DNA of 64,000 nt from Azolla caroliniana. Its lineage: Eukaryota > Polypodiophyta. Shown here piece by piece: positions 9,177 to 18,985 of this stretch. The position numbers and the translations under genes are program-made. The first letter of the stretch is position 1; each line of letters starts with the position of its first letter. The notes beneath the pieces were generated by a model. The model was not told the DNA's origin. It ran no database searches and saw only the letters and a program-made list of their open reading frames with translations. Location: positions 14,322,001-14,386,000 of the forward strand of contig JBHGNT010000012.1 in assembly GCA_043228905.1 (NCBI GenBank). Reading direction: 5' to 3'.

Positions 9177-12100
9177 GTCTGGCCAAAAGAGGAGCCATTT
9201 GGCTGGACCATCCTAGCTATGTAGAGTTAGTTCGTAGTCGTGGTTCCATTTCATCAAATCAGGTGAGTCGAGTTTTTTAAACACAAGTCGAGCTTACCAC
9301 ATCTACATGACATCGAGTCCTAGCCTCTGCCCCTCCTAGATCTTGGAGCCAACTCTTGTTTCATGGATCATGAATTTGCCTTGTCACAAAACATCCTCTT
9401 GAATAAGCTTCCCAGCCCAGTAGCCGTAGGAGTCATTGATGGACGTCCCATAGCATCAGGAGATATAGTCGAGGAGTCCGAGCCAATTAGGATAGTTCTT
9501 GGCTATTTGGCAAGCATAATCTCTTTCAACATTATTCATAGTCCGGAACACCCAATAGTTCTAGGTCTCCCTTGGTTTGAATTCCATAACCCGAAGATTG
9601 ATTGGATGAAAAGAACAATTGAGGAGACCCGGGAAAAAAGCACAAACCCCGCATCCCTCTCTCCTACATGTGATAATAGATCCCCGAAGTTATCGACCAT
9701 CTCTTTACGACAGTTGCGGGAGGAAGGGGGGAACGAGGCCATGTTCGTCTTCGCAATAATAGCAACTCCATCATCCACTTCACGTGAAGCAGACCTTAAA
9801 CTACCAGAGAAATACAAGGAGTTTTCAGATGTCTTTGATAAGGTGAAGGCCAATACATTTCCGGAGCATTGGCTATACGACTGCCCTATTGACTTACAAC
9901 CAGGGAAAGAACCTCCATGGGACCCAATTTATAATCTCTCCCCTATAGAGCTAGAGACTTTGCGGGAATATATTGATGAGAATCTGGCAAACAAATTCAT
10001 TCGGCATTCTAGATCCCCTACTGGTGCACCTATCTTCTTCGTTAAGAAGAAGAATGGGACTCTTCGGTTGGTTGTGGATTATCGAGGGCTAAACAAAGTG
10101 ACTATCCGGAATAGATATGCTCTACCATTAATCCCAAATCTTTTGGAAAATCCCAATGGTGCAAAATATTTCACGAAGTTGGACCTTCACGGAGCATATA
10201 ATCTAGTTTGGATTCGCTCGGGGGATGAATGGAAGACAGCTTTCCGCACTCGCTATGGACATTTTGAGTATACAGTGATGCCATTCGGTCTCACGAATGC
10301 ACCTGCTGTTTTCCAACATATGGCGAATGATATTTTTCGAGATTTTCTTGATATCTTCACTATAGTTTACATAGATGATATTTTAATCTACTCAAAGACC
10401 CAAGAGGAGCATGAGGTACTGGGTCAACTCCGAGAATATGGTCTCTACGCAAAATTAGAAAAGTGTAGTTTCGGCCAGAATCAAGTGGAATTTTTGGGGT
10501 ATGTTGTATCATCAGATGGTATTGGTCTGGACCCCATGAAGGTACAAGCAATTTTAGAGTGGCAAACGCCCCTTTCAGTGTGTGATGTGCAATGTTTTCT
10601 CAGGTTTGCAAATTTTTATCGAAAATTTATTAAAGATTATTCCAAGGTTGTGCTTCCGCTTACTCAGCTCACACATAAAGATCAACCATTTATATGGAGT
10701 TCAGACGTAGCCGCGGCATTCGAAAGCTTAAAACGAGCATTTACAACGACACCTATCTTAGCACATGTCGACCCAACAAAACGCTTCATCCTCGAAGCCG
10801 ATGCATCTGATTTTGCACTAGGGAGTGTCCTCTCGCAGACTAGAGATGATGGACAGCTACACCTTGTCGCCTTTCATTCACAAAAGTTTGAAGCTGCAGA
10901 GATCAACTACGAGATCCATGACAAAGAGCTTCTTGCAATCGTGGATTCGTTTCAACAATGGTGACATTTTCTAGAAGGTTCTTCTCAGCAGATCATTGTC
11001 TACAATGATCATAAGAACCTGACTTATTTCCAAAATGCTCGAGTCTTGAGTCGGCGACAAGCCCGGTGGGCACAATTTTTGACGCACTTCGACTTTATCA
11101 TCATATATCACCCTGGGATGCAGCAAGGCAAAGCAGATGCTCTTTCTCGGCGCTCTTATATGGAACTTCGTCCAGGGGAACCTGCATTTGAGCATAAAAA
11201 ACAAATCCTTTTGGGTCCTAATCGATTACGATTAATGGTAGTTGACGCCATAACAACTCTTGAAAATTCGACTCTTCTTGATTCCATTCGAGATCATATG
11301 GCCCCTGATGATTTTACCAAGGATGTTTTGGATCATATCGTCCCGGATCGTGCTTCTTGCTCACAGTCGAAAAATCCTCGTAATGACTATTGTTAGTTCT
11401 ATTGGCATGGTGGTTTTCTATTTCAACAAAATCTATTGTATGTTCCTGATGGTCCCCCATGGCAACAAGTTTTACAACATTGCCATGACTCACCAATGGC
11501 TGGTCATTTTGGAGTTCGCAAGACTCTAGAATTAATTTCTCGACGCTATTGGTGGCCTCGCCTTTGTCATTTTGTTGAGGAGTATGTTCGGAGCTGTGAT
11601 ATATGTTGTCGATCAAAGAGTCCTCGTCACCGATCCTATGGCTTACTACAACCACTTCCCATTCCGGAAACTCCTTGGAAGTCTATATCCTTGGACTTCA
11701 TTATTGATCTCCTAGTTTCAAAAGGTTTTGATGCAATTCTCACAGTGGTTGATCGATTTACCAAAATGGCACATTTCTTGCCATGTACAAAGTCGATTAC
11801 TAGTCAAGAGGCGGTTGATCTCATTATGCGGGAGGTATTTAAGCATCATGGTTAGCCGGATGATATTATTAGTGATCGTGGTCCACAATTCATCTCAAAG
11901 TTTTGGAAGCACGTGTTCAAACTTCTCCACATTTCCGTTAAGCTTTCTTTGGGCTATCATGTTGAAACAAATGGCCAAATTGAGCGTACCAACTAGACAT
12001 TGGAACAATATCTTTGTTGTTTCATCAACTATCAACAAGATGATTGGGTTGATTTTTTGCACTTGGCGGAATTCGCTTACAACAACTCAACCCATTCTTC

Positions 12101-12791
12101 TACAGGATATTCCCCATTTTTTGTAAATATGGGTTGTCATCCTCAATGGACGATGAATGCACATCTAGATGTTCCTACCAACCCTGCTGCCGAGGATCAT
12201 CTTAGTCGCCTCCAAGAAATTCAAGCTAACATTCTCCACAATTTGCACGATGCTCAATTTACACACAAGAGTCTTGCCAATCATCATCGTCTAGACTCCT
12301 CAAAAAAGTTCCGCATTGGGGATCATGTATGGCTTCTCCAACACAACATCAAGACCACTCAACCTTGCAGTAAATTGGATTACCAACGTTTTGGCCCTTA
12401 CATGATCACTGGTAGGATAAGTGATGTTGCATTTCATCTTGACCTCCCTCCGCACATGCATCTTCATCCGGTGTTTCATGTATCCCTTTTGGAACCTTAT
12501 ACTACAAGTTCAATTCCGGGCCGTCTTACGCCACCCCCACCACTTGTCGAGTTCTTGGACGGGCCTGAATTTAAAGTTGTTGCCATTCTCAATTCTAAAA
12601 TTGTGCACAACAAGTTGTATTACTTAGTTGATTGGCTAGGCTATACCCCCAATGATCGAACTTGGGAACCTGCCGCAAATCTTTCCAATGACGCAGAACT
12701 CGTCAATGCATTTCATCGCCAATATCCTTGTAAACCATGTCCTAATACAAACCCTATGACCCGTAAGACGTGTCGTCGAAAAGGGGGATAG
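9176..12791 (+). pseudogene. Chromovirus A pol: protease, RT, RNase H, integrase, chromodomain
   Basis: Protease: the active site reads LLDLGANS, where relative B has LLDSGANS, and it sits behind a frameshift and a TGA. RT and most of RNase H lie in the long frame 9363-10964 (RT block IVYIDDILIYS; RNase [19 protein letters not shown] and EIHDKELLAIV), closed by TGA 10962-10964. A small deletion removes a few residues after the YIDD block. Integrase: zinc region HDSPMAGHFG...CDICC at 11466-11616, core [21 protein letters not shown] and [10 protein letters not shown], so D, D and E are still readable. The last frame 12000-12791 holds NIKTTQPCSKLDYQRFGPY and a chromodomain (KLYYLVDWLGYTPNDRTWEP) at about 12600-12720. 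At least four stops interrupt it. Confidence 0.92.
12779..12791 (+). other. Polypurine tract of chromovirus A
   Basis: GAAAAGGGGGATAG ends directly before the 3' LTR start TGTCATC at 12792. The last coding triplets of the chromodomain frame overlap it. Confidence 0.85.
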
Positions 12792-13271
12792 TGTCATCAT
12801 AACACTCACATCATGCATCAAAAGGATCATGACACTCACATTATGACTCAAAAGGATTTGAACCCACAACCTTGTTGTACACATGTCAAATCCTTAACCA
12901 TTGTATTAATATTCTTTTATGTATAGTTTTTAGAATAAGAAATCTAATATCATAGGAATATTACTCTACATTCTAGAATGACCTAGAATATTCTAGAGTG
13001 TTCAATACCACTAGAACCTTCTAGAATACTCTAGAGATCTTTTAGATTACTCTACATTCTAGGATAACCTAGAATATTCTAGAGTGTTCTCTATTACTTA
13101 TAAATAGGGATCTACCACCCATCCCAAACCTAAATTGGTTCAACGCCATTTTGTAGCCTACTCTTTGTAATCCATTTTACTCTTCAATATAATAATTCTC
13201 TTTCAATTATCTCTCTATCTCTCTATCTCTCTTTCTCTCTTTCTCTCTCTTTCTCTCTCTCAGTCTTGACA
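12792..13271 (+). repeat. 3' LTR of chromovirus A
   Basis: TGTCATCATAAC...TCTTGACA, closely matching the 5' LTR apart from scattered substitutions, a small deletion near 12960 and a different length of the TCTCTCT tract (13205-13260). TATA box at 13099-13106 and transcript-start string at 13132. Followed by the target duplication CCATC. Confidence 0.93.
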
Positions 13272-13320
13272 CCATCATTCATGGAAAACCACTCACACCT
13301 CCTTCAATCTTTCACAATGT

Positions 13321-13333
13321 CGGTCTGATACCA
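13321..13333 (-). other. tRNA-Met primer-binding site of copia element 1
   Basis: On the minus strand TGGTATCAGACCG lies 3 nt after the LTR end. It differs at one position from the usual initiator tRNA-Met complement TGGTATCAGAGC. This contrasts with the tRNA-free site of chromovirus A. Confidence 0.88.
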
Positions 13334-13336
13334 GTT

Positions 13337-14000
13337 TGATGGGATCGAATCGTAGATCTGTGAGGACTATATGCAAAAATGTACAGACAGAACACAAAAA
13401 CAACAAATACACAAGATACACAAAGTTTTACGTGGAAACCCTGAACGGGGAAAACCACGGGAACAGAGATCCACTATACAAACAGAGAATGCAAAAGGAG
13501 ACAAGAATACAACACTCCTACACAGAGTGTATCAGCCACGCAGTGCTCTTGGTGTCTAACCTCACTCAGCTATGGCACCGCTCACACTTCTTGCGTCTCT
13601 CTTCTCTGCACGCAACTACAGAAACTCTATTTTTTCTGTTCTATGATCTAACCATAATGTTTTCCCTAAGTGTATTTATACTTATACATTGTATGGGCTA
13701 TTTATAAATGTAGTCCCGACTACTACTATTACTGTTATTATTATAGTTATAACTATATCTATTAATCAGTCGACTCTTGTGTTGACTGTCCAATCGGCCT
13801 TGTCGTCGACCATTCGGTCGGCTCGACTAGTCGATCTTATCCTCGACTTGGATCATCTACTGTCAACTCTCAAGTCAGTCGACTCTCCATGTCTTTGACT
13901 ATCGGCTCTTAGCCCGACCAGTCGGCTACTCGTCATTGACTGTTGGCTCTTACTCAGTTGAACAATCGGCTCCTCCCACATGAGGGACATATTCCTAACA
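13337..14000 (-). repeat. 5' LTR of copia element 1
   Basis: Starts (minus strand) TGTTAGGAATATG and ends CCCATCA. Flanked at 14001-14005 by the target duplication CATAC. Its U3 holds many AGTCG-type pentamers (13770-13960). Confidence 0.93.
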
Positions 14001-14005
14001 CATAC

Positions 14006-14889
14006 TCCATATTTTTAGTAAGTGTTCATAACCTCGTGCCATACATCCGTGTATATCTACTATGAGAGTGAGATCAGCAATGATTTTTTTATCTATGTTT
14101 TTCATCAACATTTGTAGCATAAACATTTGGTATTGACGTTGAAATGGATAACCATCCAATGCTTAGCAATGATACTACTAGCATTGCACCTTTTTTTATA
14201 TGCAACAACCATTATGTTGCACAATTGGTCGATTGAAATTAACATACTTGAAATTAAAATTTTAATAAGAGGCAATTTTATGGCATTCCCAAGACCATTG
14301 TTCGTGATAGAATTTTTGAAGAAAACAGCAAAATTCTCTTAACTTTCTTGAAATGGCCCTCACTTAGGGGTAGTATCATAGGTTTTAAAAATCAAGGGTG
14401 GAAAATATGAAGGTATTTTCCCCAAAAGTTCACGTAATCATATTCATTACAATATGGAGGATCCAAATTTAATCACAAAATTACTTTAGACTTTACTCTT
14501 CTTGAGAGGTAACAAAAAGGGGTTGCAATATCAAAATAGAGTTCCACACACTGGATGTCTGCATGAATGAAATTAACCGATGCATTACAACATTGAATAT
14601 AATCAGTAACAAGTCTTCATCCCATCACATGTCACAAGAGTCAACTCGATACAATCATAGAAGGTCAATGAAATGAAAAATGTATTCACTAATTAATTGC
14701 AGATAGCTTTTAATTTTTCCCTTATTACTTACTCTATTGGAAAACAAATAAATGACACAATTTTGAGTTGCATACTTTCCCAACAAAAGAAACACTAATT
14801 TACAAGAAACCAGTTCTGGGTTTTCAGATGTTCTATTTACCTCCAAATTCGTGTATAGACAATGCTATTATATCCTATTTTACAAATAA
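14006..14889. other. Spacer downstream of the PPR gene
   Basis: AT-rich DNA. The right part must contain the 3' UTR and polyadenylation signals of the PPR gene, which is read leftward. No coding similarity or repeat recognised. Confidence 0.6.
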
Positions 14890-17800
14890 CTAAGTTTTAC
14901 AAGAACACAACCCATCTTGGAATCGATGTATGCAATATGCATCTTTCACTAGAATATTCCGTACTTCAATCTTTGATATGAACTTCGCAGCTTCATGGCA
15001 AGGATCACACATCCGAAGATTCTTTGATACTCGTAATGTTGCAGATGGAGCAGTACTAATGAGACCAAATGCTATAGCCAATCTTTCAGAATGCCCACAT
15101 AAGATCTTTTCTTTGTCATCTTCATTATTTTCCAAACTTAATCCAAGACGTGGCTTGATGCTTTCATTGTTCCTCATTTGAGTTTTCAGGCTTTCTAACT
15201 TGGCATAGATTTCAGCACTTTTTTCATGTGTGGTATCCCCGACAACAAACTCGTGTATCTGGTCATCAATCTCAATGAATGATCTCGCCGGCTTTTTCCA
15301 TGCATTTGCTGCTTTTCGCAACTCATCAAGTTCCTTTGCCTCTTCCCATCGACCACTGTGAATATAGATATCGTGGAAGAGAACATAGCTCACAGCATTC
15401 GACCGATCCAACACAACCATGTTGTTGAAACACCTTTTACCAACCTCCAAGTCTAAGTATACTCTACTTGAATACAGTAACTGTGTCCATCCCACTATGT
15501 TCCTTGGAAATGGAGTGGTTTCCAAAAGATCTTCGGCCTCAGGCAGCAATCCTACATGGCTAAAAAGATTTAGCATTGCATTGTAATGCTCAACTTTTGG
15601 TTGTATACTCCAACTCTCGATCATGGACTTAAAATGCTGACATCCTTTGTCCACCAATCCACCATGAGCACAAGCTGAAAGAAGGCAAATAAACATAACT
15701 TCATCTGGTTGAAGACCAGAATTTTGCCTCATTTTCTCAAAGCAATTCAACGCCCCCAAGTAATCACCATGTTGTGCATGTCCTGATATTAAAGAAGTCC
15801 AGCTCACACTATCTTGCATGGGCAAACCATCAAAAACCACATGAGCTTCTTCCAGACTCCCACAACTTGCATACATGTCAACAAGTGTGTTGCCAAGAGA
15901 AACATCTGACTCAAGTCCTAAGGTAATGATCTGAGTGTGCATAAACCGGCCTTGTTGTAGAGCTGTGATATATGAACATGCTTTTACGGTATAAAGGAAT
16001 GTTACTAGATCAGGATTCAGACCTTCGGTTTTCATGCATTGGTATAGCTCAAGAACCTTCTTGAAATGCTCACCCTCAGCATACCCACCCATCAATGAGT
16101 TCCATGTCACGATACTTCGTTCAGGTAGGCTATTAAATAGTCTATTAGCATCTTCAAGAAATTCTGATTTGGCATGCAAATCAATAAGAGCACTGCTAAC
16201 ACAAAGATCAGATAATAACCCATCTCCTACAATTTGAGAATGGATCCAAAAGGCTTGTTCAACGTCCCCACCATTGGTTCGACAAGCTTTCAAGAGACTT
16301 ATGTACGTAACCGAATCTGGCTGAATGACACCTTCGGCTTGCATCTGTTGACATAAATTTATAGCATCAACACAAAATCCATGCTGTGCATAACTAGCAA
16401 TGAGTGAATTCCACATTATGACTCCTCTATGAGGAATTCTATTAAATAGTCTGGATGCATCAGGTGAGCAATCACAATGAGAGTACATACCTATTAATAT
16501 AGCCCCCACAAATGGATCATCAAATTCTAGACCCAAATGAATGCTGGATGCATGAATCTCTCTACCTCGACTTAGGTTTAAGTTACTAGAACATAATTTG
16601 AGTAGGGATGCCAAAGTGACAGAGTTTGGCTCTATACCCTCATTTTGCATCCTCTCAAAAAGTATGTTTGCTTCATTATAATATCCAGGTTGAGAAGAAT
16701 ACCCTGCAATCAATGTTGTCCATGTAACAACATTTTTGAAAGGCATTCTATGAAATATGACCATAGCATCGTCCATACTAGCACATTTCACATATATATC
16801 GATGAGAGCATTTCCAACACATGTATCCAACTCAAAACCACATACAACAGTATCGGTATGGATCATTCTTCCCTTCTGTAATGCTCTTAGACAAGAGGAA
16901 CATGCTTTTAAAACACTCATGAATGTAACTTGATTAGGTTTAACGGCCTGGTGTCTCATCTCGTCAAAGATTTTGAGAGCAACTTCACCCTGACCATTTT
17001 CAGCATAACCTGAAATCAATGTGCTCCACGATATCACATTCGGGATTGGTAACTTTTCAAACAAAATGCAAGCTCCCTCCATATCCCCACAAGATGTATA
17101 CATATGCATAAGACTATGGCCAACAAGTTCATCAAGCTCAAGTCCATTCTTGATAACATCAGCATGGATCTGTATACCATATGGAAGGGCCTCAAAACTT
17201 TGACATGCTTTTAAAACACACACAAAGGATGCCTGATCTAGCTCAATACCCAGACCTTGCATTTGCTTGAAAAGACAAAGTGATTCTTGAAAGCACCCAT
17301 TTTGGGCATACCCTTCTATTAAAGTATTGTATGTTACAACATCACAGGTCAAAGACCTACAAAACACATTGTGTGCATCTTGTATTGTGCCACATTTTGC
17401 ATACATGTGAATAAGTGCATTCCCCACAAAAAGCCCAAATTCATGTCCACATTCAATCAAAAAAGCATGGATTCGCCGACCTTTCAGCAAATTGCTTGCA
17501 CTAGAACACGCTTTCAAAACACAAAGGAAAGTGACCCGAGTCGGCTTTACTCCGTCCTTCTGCATCTGATCAAAAAGCTTGAGACCTTCCTCAAAATTCC
17601 CACAGTTTGTGAAACCTCCAATTATAGCATTCCATGCTTCGGTTGGCTTAATTCCAATCATTGTGAATGCACAATAGGCATCCAGAATGCTCCCACATCT
17701 AACATACATGTGAACAAGGGAGCAACCCACATATGGATCAGATTCTAGACCCTTCTCAACAATATAGCTATGAGCCCATCCTCCTCGATCTATGACATCA

Positions 17801-18117
17801 TCAGCGCTCAAACACGTCCCTAACACTGAAACCAAATCCTTTGATTCACTCTCATTGAATTCCATATGGACATGTTCATGCTCTACAGTACAATTGTGAA
17901 CTCTATCCACAGCCTCTTCTGGGCTTGCACATGTATTTATCCTTGAAATCAAAAAATTTCTATTTGATTTTGATTCACTCATATTGAGTTCAAGAAGAGG
18001 CTCTTGGTTATATAAAACCACATCTGGTTCTTTACATGGAACCATATAATGTGAGAAATGTAAGCCCGCCTTATTCCTCTGTTTTGACCTAAACAAAATA
18101 GAGCACTTAACAAACAA
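14890..18117 (-). CDS. PLS-class PPR protein with E and DYW domains, probable organelle RNA editing factor
   Basis: A single frame of 1075 codons without introns. From about residue 95 to 840 there is a run of some 20 pentatricopeptide repeats in P-L-S order (for example VGNALIHMYAKCG, VTFLCVLKACSS, WNAIIGGFTNCGNFEEGLKLF). Then come E/E+ motifs and a PG-box-like stretch KKPARSFIEIDDQIHEFVVGD, which has PA where PG is usual. The cytidine-deaminase-like DYW domain keeps HSERLAIAFG, the CDPCH zinc motif and HRFQDGLCSC. The protein then ends in K-T instead of D-Y-W. PLS-DYW proteins bind one RNA site in mitochondria or plastids and edit it. The start may instead be a later Met (MSESKSN, about residue 46); the first 45 residues are less PPR-like and could include the targeting region. 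A broken copy of the 5' end lies just upstream. Confidence 0.92.
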   Translation of the reverse strand: MFVKCSILFRSKQRNKAGLHFSHYMVPCKEPDVVLYNQEPLLELNMSESKSNRNFLISRINTCASPEEAVDRVHNCTVEHEHVHMEFNESESKDLVSVLGTCLSADDVIDRGGWAHSYIVEKGLESDPYVGCSLVHMYVRCGSILDAYCAFTMIGIKPTEAWNAIIGGFTNCGNFEEGLKLFDQMQKDGVKPTRVTFLCVLKACSSASNLLKGRRIHAFLIECGHEFGLFVGNALIHMYAKCGTIQDAHNVFCRSLTCDVVTYNTLIEGYAQNGCFQESLCLFKQMQGLGIELDQASFVCVLKACQSFEALPYGIQIHADVIKNGLELDELVGHSLMHMYTSCGDMEGACILFEKLPIPNVISWSTLISGYAENGQGEVALKIFDEMRHQAVKPNQVTFMSVLKACSSCLRALQKGRMIHTDTVVCGFELDTCVGNALIDIYVKCASMDDAMVIFHRMPFKNVVTWTTLIAGYSSQPGYYNEANILFERMQNEGIEPNSVTLASLLKLCSSNLNLSRGREIHASSIHLGLEFDDPFVGAILIGMYSHCDCSPDASRLFNRIPHRGVIMWNSLIASYAQHGFCVDAINLCQQMQAEGVIQPDSVTYISLLKACRTNGGDVEQAFWIHSQIVGDGLLSDLCVSSALIDLHAKSEFLEDANRLFNSLPERSIVTWNSLMGGYAEGEHFKKVLELYQCMKTEGLNPDLVTFLYTVKACSYITALQQGRFMHTQIITLGLESDVSLGNTLVDMYASCGSLEEAHVVFDGLPMQDSVSWTSLISGHAQHGDYLGALNCFEKMRQNSGLQPDEVMFICLLSACAHGGLVDKGCQHFKSMIESWSIQPKVEHYNAMLNLFSHVGLLPEAEDLLETTPFPRNIVGWTQLLYSSRVYLDLEVGKRCFNNMVVLDRSNAVSYVLFHDIYIHSGRWEEAKELDELRKAANAWKKPARSFIEIDDQIHEFVVGDTTHEKSAEIYAKLESLKTQMRNNESIKPRLGLSLENNEDDKEKILCGHSERLAIAFGLISTAPSATLRVSKNLRMCDPCHEAAKFISKIEVRNILVKDAYCIHRFQDGLCSCKT

Positions 18118-18540
18118 TGAGATAGAAATGGAAACATTTTAAGAGGAACTTCAAAGTGATGGGTTGTTGAGATAAAAAAATTACCCGATGTGCTTTGAGA
18201 TGGAAGGAGACAGAATATCCACTTTCTCATCTCCTCTGTTGTGTAAATAATATGAAGCTCCATCTCTGACAGAAGATAGGTCTACATTTAGGCCCCAGCT
18301 ATACACAAGCATTTCTTTCTGTGAAACGTATCGTTCAGTTGTACAATAAGTTAGCAAAATCTCTGAAAAAGAAGAGGAGAAATCCAGAGAATCTCAAATC
18401 CTTATGAGGGAATTACAGTGATATGGGAAAAGTTATCAACGTATATTGCTTCACACTTTTTCAGATCTTTCTCGATATGATTTGATCCGTATGTGATCTT
18501 AAATCGGTAAGAATGAAAGATCCTTAAGGATTTAATAAAT
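18118..18540 (-). other. 5' flank of the PPR gene
   Basis: Contains the upstream untranslated region. Its first part (18118-18300) is present a second time at about 18780-18975. No clear TATA box was chosen. Confidence 0.5.
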
Positions 18541-18985
18541 CACATATGGATCAAATTCTAGACCTTTTTCAACAATATAGTTCTGACTCGTGAACCTTGA
18601 CTATCCTCAAATGCGCGTTTACCCTTGAAATCAAAGACTTTGTATTTGATTTTGATTCACTCTTAGTGAGCTCAACAAGAGATTCTTGATGATGTAGTGC
18701 CACATATGGTTCCATTCATGGAACCAGATAGTGAGAGCAACATAAGCCCACCTCATTCCTCAGTTTTGACCTAAAAATGCAGACCACTTACAAACAATGG
18801 AAATAGAAAAGGAAGCATTTTAAGAGAAAATTCAAGATGAGAGATTGTTCAGATAAAAATACCTTATGTGCTTTGGGAAGGAAAGAAAAAGAATAGACAC
18901 TTTCCCATCTCCTCTGCTATGTAAACAGCAAGAAGCGCCATCAATGAGAGAATATAGTCTATATTTGAGCTGAAGCTAAACACTA
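18541..18985 (-). pseudogene. Broken copy of the PPR gene 5' end
   Basis: 18541-18582 matches 17731-17770 of the PPR gene (CACATATGGATCAAATTCTAG). After a deletion, about 18610-18985 matches 17935-18290, covering the start-codon region and the 5' flank (for example TTTTGATTCACTC and ATTTTAAGAG). Base changes and small indels break the frame, and the rest of the gene is absent. It is best read as a decayed tandem duplication. Confidence 0.8.

Larger units (their letters stand above)
7495..13271 (+). mobile_element. Chromovirus element A (Ty3/gypsy with chromodomain)
   Basis: LTR 7495-7965 and LTR 12792-13271 are flanked by the 5-bp duplication CCATC (7490-7494 and 13272-13276). Inside are gag, protease, RT, RNase H, integrase and a C-terminal chromodomain, then a polypurine tract. 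The RT wording (LDLHGAYNLVWIR, EWKTAFRTRYGHFEYTVMPF) resembles fungal, vertebrate sushi and moss/lycophyte chromoviruses rather than the CRM, Reina or Tekay clades of seed plants; this is judged from memory. Stops such as TGA at 10962 and TAG near 11395, 11853 and 11995, plus frameshifts in gag and protease, show decay. Most look like C-to-T transitions, as expected for a methylated element. Confidence 0.95.
2731..14000 (-). mobile_element. Ty1/copia retrotransposon 1, interrupted by chromovirus A
   Basis: Two LTRs in direct orientation (2731-3449 and 13337-14000) are flanked by the 5-bp target duplication CATAC (2726-2730 and 14001-14005). Read on the minus strand the order is 5' LTR, a primer site for initiator tRNA-Met, gag, protease, integrase, reverse transcriptase, RNase H, polypurine tract, 3' LTR. 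The integrase-before-RT order defines Ty1/copia. Chromovirus A (7495-13271) sits inside gag. Several frameshifts and stops, the loss of an integrase aspartate (GNNGEY where DNGGEY is usual) and a stop in place of the catalytic glutamate region mean it can no longer move by itself. Confidence 0.95.
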
